Positions 1-8,669 of a DNA stretch of 64,000 nucleotides are shown in pieces. The notes below the pieces were generated by a model. The model was given only the letters and a program-made list of their open reading frames with translations, made no database searches and was not told the origin of the DNA. Location: NCBI RefSeq assembly GCF_965138225.1, contig NZ_CBCSAX010000005.1; one strand, given 5' to 3'. The DNA comes from Helicobacter_D ganmani (GTDB taxonomy: Bacteria > Campylobacterota > Campylobacteria > Campylobacterales > Helicobacteraceae). Position numbers and translations under genes: made by a program. The first letter of the stretch is position 1; every line of letters starts with the position of its first letter.

Positions 1-833
1 ATTTGCCAGAGGATTTGCTAGAGAGTTTGAAAGGGAAATTGCATTCCATTCTTAACACGCTCCATTCACTCTTAGAGCAATCCAAAGCCAAGCGCGCATT
101 GTTTGAAGGCTATAAATTATGTATCATCGGCAAGCCAAATGTGGGCAAAAGCTCCCTTTTGAACGCACTTTTGCACAGCAATCGGGCGATTGTGAGCGAA
201 ATCGCAGGCACGACACGAGACAGCATTGAGGAGAATTTTATGCTAGGCGCGCATTTATTGCGCCTCATTGATACTGCGGGGATTCACGAGACGAAGGATT
301 TAATAGAATCTGAAGGGATTAAGAGAAGCCTAGAAAAAGCGCAAGATAGTGATTTGCTTATTGCTTTGTTTGATGGTTCTTCGCCTTTGACGCAAGAGGA
401 TTTGCAGATTATAGATTTGTTAAAGAGCTATCAGACAAGCAAAAAAGTGTTTGTTTTGGTGAATAAAGCGGATTTAGAATGCAGGCTTGATTTGGAAGTT
501 TTGCGGGATTTTAATCCGCTTAAGCTTTGTTTGAAAGGCAATTTATATGCCGAGGATTCCTTGCTTGCAGATTTTAAAAGGCATTTAGAAGCCTTGTTGG
601 ATTCTAAGGAGGAATCGCAATCCTTGCTTTTGACTTCAGAATATCAATTCCAAGCGGTGCAAACTTGTATTGACGCGCTTTATCAATCAATAAAACCATT
701 AGAAAATGCCGAATTAGAGATTTTTAGCTTTCATTTGAACGAAGCACTTAAGGCGATTGCTTCTATTACGCAACCTTATGAATATTCTCAAATGTTAGAT
801 GTGATGTTTGGAGACTTTTGTCTTGGCAAATGA
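1..833 (+). CDS. mnmE: tRNA modification GTPase MnmE, C-terminal part (gene starts upstream of window)
   Basis: The visible 276 residues are the end of MnmE (TrmE), which with MnmG installs the 5-aminomethyl-type modification on wobble uridine 34 of certain tRNAs. The G domain is complete: P-loop GKPNVGKSS (about residues 43-51 of the fragment), GTTRD (70-74), DTAG (90-93) and NKAD (155-158). The protein ends in CLGK, the hallmark C-terminal C[ILV]GK whose cysteine is needed for activity. Reading is open to base 1, so the N-terminal formyl-THF-binding domain lies outside the window. The family is about 450 residues long, so roughly 40 percent is missing only because of the window edge. Confidence 0.96.
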   Translation, partial: LPEDLLESLKGKLHSILNTLHSLLEQSKAKRALFEGYKLCIIGKPNVGKSSLLNALLHSNRAIVSEIAGTTRDSIEENFMLGAHLLRLIDTAGIHETKDLIESEGIKRSLEKAQDSDLLIALFDGSSPLTQEDLQIIDLLKSYQTSKKVFVLVNKADLECRLDLEVLRDFNPLKLCLKGNLYAEDSLLADFKRHLEALLDSKEESQSLLLTSEYQFQAVQTCIDALYQSIKPLENAELEIFSFHLNEALKAIASITQPYEYSQMLDVMFGDFCLGK

Positions 834-870
834 TAATATTTACGCAGATTTCAAATGATTGGAAAGAAAT

Positions 871-2082
871 ATGGGGCTAAAAAAACCACAATTAGGATTT
901 GAACTTTTACATAAAATTTTTGTAGCAGCGAATATTCGTCGCTGGAATGACCAAGCAACACCAGTAGAGTTTTTGGAGCTTGATAAGCAAGCACACAAAA
1001 TTGTTATTGCCTATTTGCTTGCGCATTTTGAACAATTGGAAAATCAACGCACGATTGATTTTGAGCGGTTGATTTTGCAATTTTGTTATGAATTTTTTGA
1101 ACGCATTATTTTAACAGACATCAAGCCACCCGTTTTTCATAAGTTAGTCAAACATCATAACAAAGCACTTGTAGATTTTGTCTGTACGCAGTTGGAGGAT
1201 AATTTAAGGGGTTTTGGATTTTTGGAATCTATGCAAGAATATCTTTATGGAGGGGTTGATAATATTGAAAAAGAGATTCTAAAAGCTTCTCATTACTATG
1301 CTTCTAAATGGGAATTTGATATTATTTATCATTTCAATCCAAAAATGTATGATGTGCAAAATATTAAAAATGCTTTAGATAAGCAGGTTCATGAGTATTA
1401 TCCTCTTGCGGGTGTGCGACAAATGATGTATGAGGAATTGCGTGAAATTGTGGATATGTTTGGGCAACTGCGATTCCAAAAGCGTTGGAGTCAAACTCCA
1501 CGCGTTCCCTGCACTTCCGTGCTTGGACATACTCTCATAGTTGCGCTTTGTGCTTATCTTTTGGGCTATGATTTGGGATTTTCTAGGGAAATGCAGATTC
1601 AGCATTTTCTTTGCGGATTATTCCACGATTTGCCAGAAATCTTAACGCGTGATATTATTTCTCCTATTAAGAAAAATGTAGAGGGCTTGGACGAATTTAT
1701 TAAACGAATTGAGGAAGAGGCTGTGCGGGAAAAGATTTTGAATATTGTTCCAGATTCTATTGCGCAAGAGATTGTGTATTATACGCAAAATGAATTTAGC
1801 AATCGTTATAAAAAGAATCATCAAGTCATTTTTAGCGCGCAAAAAGGGGAGGATTTTTTGCAAGAAATCAAGCAAGAATCCATCTATCAACCCATTTTTG
1901 GTGAATTTTTAAAGTATTGCGACCATTTGAGTGCTTTTTTGGAAGCAAAGATTTCTATTGAGCACGGAATCAAGAGCAAGGAATTGATAGATGGTGCAAA
2001 AAATTTAGAATACTTTTATAATAGTAAATCCCTTAATGGCATAGATTTAGGGTATTTGTTTCGAGAGTTTAAAGATTCCTAG
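871..2082 (+). CDS. HD-domain protein, putative metal-dependent phosphohydrolase
   Basis: A protein of about 400 residues with an HD-type core in its second half: a histidine in LGHTL (about residue 220), the HD pair in GLFHDLPE (about 252) and a later CDH. This suits the HD/HD_3 superfamily of divalent-metal phosphohydrolases that act on nucleotides; the substrate cannot be read from sequence. The frame opens with TTG at 859, but ATG at 871 is preceded by GGAAAG at a good distance and is the better start. It lies 37 bases after mnmE and its end overlaps the convergent murG end by 14 bases. The N-terminal 200 residues match no domain I recognise. Confidence 0.75.
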   Translation: MGLKKPQLGFELLHKIFVAANIRRWNDQATPVEFLELDKQAHKIVIAYLLAHFEQLENQRTIDFERLILQFCYEFFERIILTDIKPPVFHKLVKHHNKALVDFVCTQLEDNLRGFGFLESMQEYLYGGVDNIEKEILKASHYYASKWEFDIIYHFNPKMYDVQNIKNALDKQVHEYYPLAGVRQMMYEELREIVDMFGQLRFQKRWSQTPRVPCTSVLGHTLIVALCAYLLGYDLGFSREMQIQHFLCGLFHDLPEILTRDIISPIKKNVEGLDEFIKRIEEEAVREKILNIVPDSIAQEIVYYTQNEFSNRYKKNHQVIFSAQKGEDFLQEIKQESIYQPIFGEFLKYCDHLSAFLEAKISIEHGIKSKELIDGAKNLEYFYNSKSLNGIDLGYLFREFKDS

Positions 2083-3208
2083 ACTTGAGTTTTGCCACGA
2101 TACAATTGCTCATTTGCTTGAGGGCTTGCGCTGAACATTCTTTTTGTAAATCTTGACTAATCTGCGTAATTTTATCTTCCTTTAAAAGTGCTAAACTATC
2201 CCATAAAACTTCACAAAATAAATCTTGCTCTAAGCATAAGAATCCAAGTCCTTTTTCCTCTAGGAATTTCGCATTATAATATTGATGATTGCCCGCTGCA
2301 TAAGGATAGGGGACAAAGAGTGCGGGCAAACCATTCGCGCATAATTCCCACAAGGAGCTAGCACCCGCACGACAAATTGCAAAATCGCATTTTTTGAAAA
2401 TCTCTGGCATTTGCATACTGAATCCAAAAAGCACAACATCTACATTGTCTAAATCCTCTAATATACCAATTTGTATCTTTTGGGATTCTATATCTTCTAA
2501 GGATTCTATATTTTCTTTTAAAATTCCAATCTTTAGATTGAGATTGAGATATTCTTGAAGCACGCACGTAAATTCTGCTTTACCGCACTGGTGATAAATG
2601 CGTAATCCTTTTTGTTTTATATCTTCTGCGAGGGCTAGAGCAAAATTGTTGATGGCTCTAGCTCCTTGAGAACCTCCCATAAAAAGCAGATTCTTTATGT
2701 TTTTGCGCACTCTTGCTTGAGTAAAAAATACTTGACTGATTGGATAATATCTTGAAGGCGAGGAGTGCAAATAAGAGGAAAAAAATATTTTTGCATAGGG
2801 TTTTAGGATTCTGTTAAGTTTTCCGATTTGCGCATTTTGTTCGTGGATAAAGAGTGGAATCCCAAGCAAAACTGCTCCAAATGCTGTGGGTGCAGCAGAA
2901 TATCCTCCCACAGACAAGACAAAGTCAATCTGTTTTTCCTTTCTTAAGATTCCAATCGCATTTTGGAGTGCTTTGGCTTGTTGCCATAAGGATTGAAGTT
3001 TTTTGAATCCTTTTTGATTAACGACGCCAGAAGTTTGCAAGAAAAATTTTTTGCTTAAGCGAGAATCGGATTCAAAATATGCCTTGTCTTGACCATTAAT
3101 AGAACCAACAAAAAGACATTCAAAACCTTGTTTGTAGAATTCTTCTAAAAATGCTCTTGCAACACTTAAGTGTCCTCCTGTTCCTCCGCCTGTAATAACC
3201 ACTTTCAT
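2069..3208 (-). CDS. murG: UDP-N-acetylglucosamine--undecaprenyl-PP-MurNAc-pentapeptide GlcNAc transferase MurG
   Basis: MurG adds GlcNAc to lipid I to make lipid II, the last cytoplasmic step of peptidoglycan precursor synthesis, on the inner face of the cytoplasmic membrane. The sequence shows the glycine-rich loop GGGTGGH at residues 7-13, LSVGGYSAAP near 100, HEQN at 122-125, a second nucleotide-binding loop GGSQGARAIN near 178-187 and the donor-sugar region CRAGASSLWEL followed by PYPYAAGNHQ. The length of 379 residues is normal for the family. It is transcribed alone on the minus strand and converges on the HD-domain gene with a short overlap of the two 3' ends. Confidence 0.97.
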   Translation of the reverse strand: MKVVITGGGTGGHLSVARAFLEEFYKQGFECLFVGSINGQDKAYFESDSRLSKKFFLQTSGVVNQKGFKKLQSLWQQAKALQNAIGILRKEKQIDFVLSVGGYSAAPTAFGAVLLGIPLFIHEQNAQIGKLNRILKPYAKIFFSSYLHSSPSRYYPISQVFFTQARVRKNIKNLLFMGGSQGARAINNFALALAEDIKQKGLRIYHQCGKAEFTCVLQEYLNLNLKIGILKENIESLEDIESQKIQIGILEDLDNVDVVLFGFSMQMPEIFKKCDFAICRAGASSLWELCANGLPALFVPYPYAAGNHQYYNAKFLEEKGLGFLCLEQDLFCEVLWDSLALLKEDKITQISQDLQKECSAQALKQMSNCIVAKLKSRNL

Positions 3209-3397
3209 CTTGAATCCTTTAAAATCAAAAAATATCCAAATTGTAACATAGCTTCACACTTTTAATGTATTGCTTGATAAAATGTGCATAAAATGATAAA
3301 AATTGGATAAAAAGTTAAATTATTTTGATACTTTTTATTTAAAATTTGCAAAAAAATGTTAAGATAAGCACAATTTAAATTTTTAGGAGAGTTTATA

Positions 3398-3877
3398 ATG
3401 GATAATATGGAAAATGTCTTTGACATCAAGTCTCTTACAATGTCTGTCTTGATGACTCCAGCGGTTGCAAATTTCAAGGGTAGGGTGCATGGAGGAGATT
3501 TGCTCAAGCTCCTTGACCAAGTAGCCTATGCTTGTGCTTCGCGTTATTGTGGAAAATATGTCGTAACCTTGTCGGTTGATAGTGTAACCTTTAAATATCC
3601 GATTGAAGTGGGAAGTCTGGTAACCTTTTTGGCTTCCGTGAATTATACAGGCACAAGCTCACTTGAAGTGGGTATTAAAGTGATTGCTGAAGACATTCAC
3701 AAGCGCACCGTTATGCATACAAATAGTGCTTATTTTACAATGGTATGTGTAGATGAAAATGGCAAACCCGTTAAAGCTCCACCACTAGAACCAAAAACCG
3801 AAGCAGAGAAAAAACGTTTTGAGAAAGCTTTGAATCGTAAAAAAGCACGCATAGAGCTTGCTAAAAAAGGTTCTTAA
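3398..3877 (+). CDS. Acyl-CoA thioesterase, hotdog fold (YciA/Cj0915-like)
   Basis: A 159-residue single hotdog-domain protein. The early block ending FKGRVHGGDLLKLLDQVAY is the typical acyl-CoA hydrolase signature, with the HGG turn and the following acidic residue at the active site, and the C-terminal part holds TNSAYFTMV. Members hydrolyse acyl-CoA to free acid and CoA and often form hexamers; the chain-length preference is not visible. The start is ATG with AGGAGAG eight bases upstream. The AT-rich 190 bases before it contain a likely promoter. The C-terminal tail (about residues 130-159) is lysine-rich and probably lies outside the fold. Confidence 0.85.
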   Translation: MDNMENVFDIKSLTMSVLMTPAVANFKGRVHGGDLLKLLDQVAYACASRYCGKYVVTLSVDSVTFKYPIEVGSLVTFLASVNYTGTSSLEVGIKVIAEDIHKRTVMHTNSAYFTMVCVDENGKPVKAPPLEPKTEAEKKRFEKALNRKKARIELAKKGS

Positions 3878-3908
3878 TATGTTATAATTTCTCTTTTTTG
3901 GAGAGAAA

Positions 3909-4430
3909 ATGCAAGGTTTTGTTGCGAAAAAACAAGAAGATTTGGCAAATGAAAAAGAATGCAATAAATCAGAGAAGCAAAAATCTGAAGCAATTTGCAC
4001 GATTCGCATAGGGATTATTAAATACCACTTGAGTAAATTTTGCAAAACTAATGCGTCCGCACTTGCATTGATTTTTAAGGCTTTGATGAGGGGAGAGACA
4101 ATTTATTCTAAAGCGCAGTTTTTGCAAGATTGTAGCAATGGCAGTTTGCTATGTCAAAAATCAAAAGATTCTGATGCATTAGAAAACAAAGAAAACACTC
4201 ATCAAGAAACTACGCAAAAAGAATCCCAAAGTGTTAGAATGTATCACAAGCAAGAATCCCCTTTGGTTCAAACGCTCAATGTTGAATCCCCCTCCTTGAA
4301 AAAGCCTATCAAAACAGCAAGTCATTCAGAAAGTATCTCCCCTAAAACAGCTCAAAAAGACTCTAAGGATTCTACGCAATCTCAAGCGCAAAATTCTCCC
4401 CAAACTTTTCCATTGAATATTGAGGGATAA
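3909..4430 (+). CDS. Hypothetical protein, low-complexity C-terminal half
   Basis: I do not recognise this 173-residue protein. The first 35 residues are highly charged (K/E/Q-rich), residues about 36-75 look like a small folded helical segment (IIKYHLSKF, ALALIFKALMRG) and the rest is a Ser/Gln/Lys/Thr-rich, probably disordered stretch. There is no signal peptide or membrane segment. The start is supported by GGAGAG just upstream of the ATG. It begins 31 bases after the thioesterase and ends two bases before trmL, so it is translated as part of that operon. It could be a fast-evolving genus-specific protein. Confidence 0.55.
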   Translation: MQGFVAKKQEDLANEKECNKSEKQKSEAICTIRIGIIKYHLSKFCKTNASALALIFKALMRGETIYSKAQFLQDCSNGSLLCQKSKDSDALENKENTHQETTQKESQSVRMYHKQESPLVQTLNVESPSLKKPIKTASHSESISPKTAQKDSKDSTQSQAQNSPQTFPLNIEG

Positions 4431-4432
4431 AT

Positions 4433-4900
4433 ATGCGTTTTCATATTGTTTTGCACGAGCCACGTATTCCGCAAAATACGGGAAATATTGGACGCCTTTG
4501 TTTTGCTAGTGATTCCGTATTGCACTTGATTTATCCACTTGGCTTTACTCTCTCTCAAAGGGAATTAAAACGTGCTGGAATGGATTATTGGAAAGATTTG
4601 GAAGTTTATGAATGGGCAAGCACAGAAGCATTTTGGGATTCTGCATTATTGCCGATTCCGCATTTTTATTTGACAACCAAGGCAAAATGTCCTTATTATC
4701 AAGCACCCTTGAGTGGTGGTGCGTATTTGCATTTTGGACGCGAAGATGCTGGATTAAGGGAGGAAATTTTAAAGGCAAATCAAGAATTTTGCTACACGAT
4801 TCCAATGCAGAATAATGCACGTAGCTTAAACCTCGCAACAAGTGTTGGAATCGTATTGTATGAGGGGGTAAGACAGAGGGATACAAGGAGATATTTTTAA
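4433..4900 (+). CDS. trmL: tRNA (cytidine(34)-2'-O)-methyltransferase TrmL (SPOUT family)
   Basis: TrmL 2'-O-methylates the wobble base of tRNA-Leu isoacceptors using S-adenosylmethionine. The 155-residue protein shows the SPOUT family pattern: HEPRIPQNTGNIGRLC at the N-terminus (catalytic Arg and Asn), LKRAGMDYW in the middle, and the knotted SAM-binding region FGREDAGL and PMQNNARSLNLATSVGIVLYE at the C-terminus. The length is normal. The gene follows the hypothetical gene with two bases between them, so it is likely the last gene of the thioesterase operon. Confidence 0.93.
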   Translation: MRFHIVLHEPRIPQNTGNIGRLCFASDSVLHLIYPLGFTLSQRELKRAGMDYWKDLEVYEWASTEAFWDSALLPIPHFYLTTKAKCPYYQAPLSGGAYLHFGREDAGLREEILKANQEFCYTIPMQNNARSLNLATSVGIVLYEGVRQRDTRRYF

Positions 4901-4930
4901 ATTTTTTTAGAGGAGTTGTGCTTGGTAAAA

Positions 4931-5833
4931 TTAAATGTAAATTTCTGTCTTAAAGCAAACAATTGCTTGTCCTGTGATTTGCACTAAAATGGGCTTCCCA
5001 TTTTGAATCTCTACATTCACACGCATTCCACCTGTTCTTTTAATGGCTTCTCCTTGTAAAATCGCAAAGGAGAGATTGTTTTGGGTTTCTAAGTGTTTTA
5101 CGATTCCATAATGGACTAGATAAGCACCCAATGCTCCATTGGCATTTCCTGTAACAGGATCTTCTGCAATTCCAATTGTGGGGGCAAACATTCTCCCACG
5201 AACGAGTGGATTGGTATCAAAATGGAGCGTGAAAAGGTAGAATCCATTGCAATGGATTTTTGCACTAAGGACGCTTAGGTTTTCTAGGTTTGGTTTCATA
5301 GCGTTTAATAGCTTGTTCTCTTTAATGCCAATCATAATCTTTGAATGTCCTGTGGAGGCAATCGCAATCGGACAATCTTCTCTAATGTCTTGAGGTTGGA
5401 TTCCTAATGCTTCAATGATTTTGACTTGTAATGGACTCATCAAGCGGTTTTTCTACCTGTGGTTTTCCTTGCGTCATCGTAATATTAAAATCATTGTTTT
5501 CTTGTGTGATATCCACAGGCAGAATCCCTGCTTTTGTCTTTTGTAGAACTTTCCCTATTTTTCCTTGTTCTAAGGCTCTAATGTGGTGCGCGGCAATCGT
5601 TGCGCGTCCGCAGATAGGAACTTCTTTTGTAGGAGTAAAGAATCGCACTTCTATATCGTAATGACTAGCGGTAGGTGAGAGGATAAAGGCTGTTTCTGAA
5701 TTATTTAATTCTCGCGCAATTTGCTGCATTTGTATTTCACTTAAGCCATCAGCATTCAAAACAACGCCCGCAGGATTTCCAAAAATCTGTTTTTTGTAAA
5801 GGAATCTACCTGATAAACACGATAAGCTTTCAT
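4931..5833 (-). pseudogene. PhzF-family isomerase/epimerase, disrupted by two frameshifts
   Basis: Three reading frames together make one PhzF-like protein (diaminopimelate-epimerase fold; substrates of the family vary). The start is ATG at 5833 (MKAYRVYQVDSFT). The frame is lost at an A6 run (5790-5795), where one extra A restores GNPAGVVLNADG. The middle carries the catalytic-type SETAF and VPICGRATIAAHH. The frame is lost again at an A5 run (5448-5452), where one A fewer restores the C-terminal part with AEDPVTGNANGALGAYLV. The two indels compensate each other, so only about 110 residues are out of frame. This is a real pseudogene, a slippage-prone gene, or homopolymer sequencing error. 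Confidence 0.8.
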
Positions 5834-5848
5834 TTTTTGCCTCATTGA

Positions 5849-6976
5849 CTAAAATTTACTCTTTAAAATCACACCAGATTCTAAATGATGTGTATGAGGA
5901 AATTGGTCAAAAAAGGCGGTATGTAGAATCGTATGTGTTTGTGTAAGAATCTCTAAATCTTTTTTGAGGCTTACAGGATTGCATGAAATATAAATAATTG
6001 TTTGGAATCTCTGCAAAAAATGACAAATTTCTGCTCCTAAACCAGCACGTGGTGGGTCAATCAATACTGCACTAAAACGAAAAGAATCCAGAGGAATTTC
6101 TCTCAAGCGATGAAATTTTCGCACATTATTTAGAGCTTCCATACATTCCTCTCCGCTTAAGCGCACGAAATGGATATTTGAAATCTGATTGATTTGTGTT
6201 GCAAATTGTGCTGCTTGGATAGAGGTTTTGGAGATTTCAGTAGCAAGCACTTTACGAAATTTTTGTGCAAGTGGAATCGTAAAGTTGCCACAACCACAAT
6301 ACATTTCTAGCAAATCTTGCGTCTTGGAATCCTCCAAATGTCGCAAAATCCAAGTAATCATTTGTGCATTGATGAGAGGATTAGGTTGCGTGAAAGCTCC
6401 CTCAAAATAACGATAAAGATAGGTTTTATCAAGGATTCTTAGGGATTCTGTTAAATAATCCTTACCTACAACCCATTTTACGCCTTTGGAACGTCCGATG
6501 AGATGAATTTCAAGATTTAGGGCAAGTTGTAACTTTTGACATAAATTTTCTGCTTCTTTTTTCCAAGATTCTGTTAAATTTCTATGATAAATTAAGGTTA
6601 AAAGAATTGCATTGGTTTGAGAGGAGAGAATCTCTAAACTAAAAAGACGGATTGTAAAATTATAAAATTCAGTTGTATTGAGCAAATCCTTTAAAATAAA
6701 TAAGATTTGTTGAATATTTGGAAGCAAATTGGGACAATTTTCTATAAGAACAAAGCGGGATTCTTTCTTGCTTGTAGGATTCAAGCGGCGCATTGCAAAG
6801 TGAATTTTGTTTTCAAGATGATAGATTCCAATCTCTGCACGTGCTCTAAAACCTGAATTTTGACTGCTGAAAACTTCAAAATTACTTAGGTTTAATAAAA
6901 GGCTTGCTTGAGCTGTTTTGGATTCTAAACTTATCTCTGTGCAACCACCACAAACTCCAAGATATTTACAAGTCAT
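5849..6976 (-). CDS. trmA: TrmA/RumA-type uracil-5-methyltransferase
   Basis: A SAM-dependent RNA m5U methyltransferase. The C-terminal half has the SAM pocket EMYCGCGNFTIPLA, the motif IDPPRAGLG and the catalytic cysteine in YISCNP, followed by the general-base Glu in HHLESGVIL. The N-terminus has CKYLGVCGGC (Cys 3, 9, 12) plus a fourth cysteine in ENCPNL, the pattern of a [4Fe-4S] cluster as in RlmD/RlmC-type enzymes. In this phylum the single family member is usually annotated as tRNA U54 methyltransferase TrmA. Without comparison I cannot exclude a 23S rRNA target. The 375-residue length fits. It lies two bases after fliP on the same strand. Confidence 0.82.
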   Translation of the reverse strand: MTCKYLGVCGGCTEISLESKTAQASLLLNLSNFEVFSSQNSGFRARAEIGIYHLENKIHFAMRRLNPTSKKESRFVLIENCPNLLPNIQQILFILKDLLNTTEFYNFTIRLFSLEILSSQTNAILLTLIYHRNLTESWKKEAENLCQKLQLALNLEIHLIGRSKGVKWVVGKDYLTESLRILDKTYLYRYFEGAFTQPNPLINAQMITWILRHLEDSKTQDLLEMYCGCGNFTIPLAQKFRKVLATEISKTSIQAAQFATQINQISNIHFVRLSGEECMEALNNVRKFHRLREIPLDSFRFSAVLIDPPRAGLGAEICHFLQRFQTIIYISCNPVSLKKDLEILTQTHTILHTAFFDQFPHTHHLESGVILKSKF

Positions 6977-6978
6977 TG

Positions 6979-7731
6979 CTACCGAAAACTTTGCACTAGA
7001 TTCATCGTCAGCAGGTTAAAGCCATCTACTAGAATGAAAACAAGAATCTTGAAAGGCAATGAAATCATTGTTGGAGGTAACATCATCATTCCCATTGCCA
7101 TAAGAATGGAGCTGATGACCATATCAATAACTAAAAAGGGCAAATAAAGTAAGAATCCAATTTGAAAGGCGGTTTTCATTTCGCTAATAATAAAAGCGGG
7201 CAAGGCAATGCTTAGTGGCACATCTTGCGCACTTTGAGGGTTTTCAATATTACGAATACGATAAAATAATGCTAAATCTTTGGGGCGCGTGTTGCGAATC
7301 ATAAAATCTTTAAAAGGTTGAGAAGCGCGCAAAAAGGCTTCATCATAAGGAATCTCTTTGGCAATATAGGGGGCTATGCCTTGATTGTAACCCTCTTTGG
7401 CGACAGGTTCCATAATAAAAAATGTCAAAATTAAGGCAAAAGAGACTAATAGTTGCGTAGGAGGGGATTGTTGTGTTCCCATTGCAGTCCGCAAAAAAGC
7501 AAGCACAACAAGGATTCTAGCAAAGCTTGTTGCCATTAGGATTAAAGAAGGTGCTAAAACAAGTAGAGTTAAAACGACAACAATATTGAGTGTTGTAACC
7601 AAATCACCTGGTTCTGTCGGTGCGGTGAGTGTTAAATCTACGGTTGGAATCGTAGGGCTTTGAGGCAACTGCGGCGGTGCTGCAAAAAGCGAGAGCACAC
7701 TAAAAAACAAAATAAATAAGAGTCGTCCCAC
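6979..7731 (-). CDS. fliP: Flagellar type III export apparatus protein FliP
   Basis: FliP forms, with FliQ and FliR, the inner-membrane export gate of the flagellar type III secretion system. The 250-residue protein has an N-terminal signal peptide (LLFILFFSVLSLFAAPP), which is typical for FliP, and family blocks such as FARILVVLAFLRTAMGTQQSPP and EMKTAFQIGFLLYLPFLVIDMV, with about four membrane segments. The gene abuts motB (7732) and is followed by the TrmA-like gene, so motA-motB-fliP-trmA is probably one minus-strand transcript. Confidence 0.97.
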   Translation of the reverse strand: MGRLLFILFFSVLSLFAAPPQLPQSPTIPTVDLTLTAPTEPGDLVTTLNIVVVLTLLVLAPSLILMATSFARILVVLAFLRTAMGTQQSPPTQLLVSFALILTFFIMEPVAKEGYNQGIAPYIAKEIPYDEAFLRASQPFKDFMIRNTRPKDLALFYRIRNIENPQSAQDVPLSIALPAFIISEMKTAFQIGFLLYLPFLVIDMVISSILMAMGMMMLPPTMISLPFKILVFILVDGFNLLTMNLVQSFR

Positions 7732-8658
7732 TTAAGATTTCCTTGTTAAAAATACCAAAGCATAAGGATTTGTGTTAAAACGTTGAGATTGAATTGTGCG
7801 ATTTTGTAGAATTTCATTTTCTTGCGTGTTGGATTCTTGGTTTGGCGCGATTTCTTGGGTCTTTTTTTCTTGTTGGTTAATATTTTGTTGAATCGTTCTA
7901 TCCAAGATATTTTGTGTTTTATGCAAAAGTTTATCATCAGGATAAAATCTAAATTCTACGCGTCGGTTGCTTGAACGATTCTCTTCGCTTGTGTTTGGGA
8001 CAATAAAATTGCTTGCTCCATTTCCAAGAGAAGTAAGTTTTTTGGGATTGACTTTATTTTCTATCAAGATTTTAGAAACACTCAATGCTCTAAGTGCGCT
8101 TAAGCCCATATCGTCTTTATATTTCGTTGTAGGAGTGATTGGAGAATTATCGGTGTAGCCAATTACATCCGCGTGTAAATTAGCAGGCATTTTTTGTAAA
8201 ATCAATGCAAGTCTTTTGAGGAATAGAATTTCCTCTTCGTTATAGAGTGTTGTTTCGCCTTTTTCAAATAGCAATTTACCGCTAAAACGCAAAATAAAGC
8301 CCTCACTCCCATCATCTACGATATTAGATGGTCCCAAAGAGACGCGGACATTTTCTTTGAAATCCAAAATCTCACTTTCAATTTTTTTGACTTCTTCCGC
8401 ACTTTCTGGCTCTGTTGTCATATCGGCTTGTTGTTGGATTCTTGTATTGTCTGGCTCGGTTTTGATTCCTCCGCTTAGCAAAGACATTGCGCCTTTCATA
8501 CTTCCTTCTGCTTCTGTGAGTTTTTTGGCATCAAAAGTTACCATAGAAAGAATCAAAATAAAAAATGTCAGAATGAGTGTAACCATATCCCCATAAGTTC
8601 CCAACCAAAGAGGCAAAACTTGAGGGCAATCACAAGGTGGGCAGCGAGTTTTTCCCAT
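7732..8658 (-). CDS. motB: Flagellar motor stator protein MotB
   Basis: MotB pairs with MotA to form the proton-conducting stator and anchors it to peptidoglycan. There is one membrane segment (about residues 15-38) with the proton-carrying Asp in TYGDMVTL (D24), followed by a plug/linker and an OmpA-like peptidoglycan-binding domain (about 130-245; VIGYTDNSP, NRRVEFRFYPD). The N-terminus has an unusual cluster CPPCDC before the membrane. The last 60 residues are a Gln/Asn/Glu-rich tail beyond the usual end of the domain. The gene begins 11 bases after motA. Confidence 0.97.
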   Translation of the reverse strand: MGKTRCPPCDCPQVLPLWLGTYGDMVTLILTFFILILSMVTFDAKKLTEAEGSMKGAMSLLSGGIKTEPDNTRIQQQADMTTEPESAEEVKKIESEILDFKENVRVSLGPSNIVDDGSEGFILRFSGKLLFEKGETTLYNEEEILFLKRLALILQKMPANLHADVIGYTDNSPITPTTKYKDDMGLSALRALSVSKILIENKVNPKKLTSLGNGASNFIVPNTSEENRSSNRRVEFRFYPDDKLLHKTQNILDRTIQQNINQQEKKTQEIAPNQESNTQENEILQNRTIQSQRFNTNPYALVFLTRKS

Positions 8659-8669
8659 TTATCAAGACT

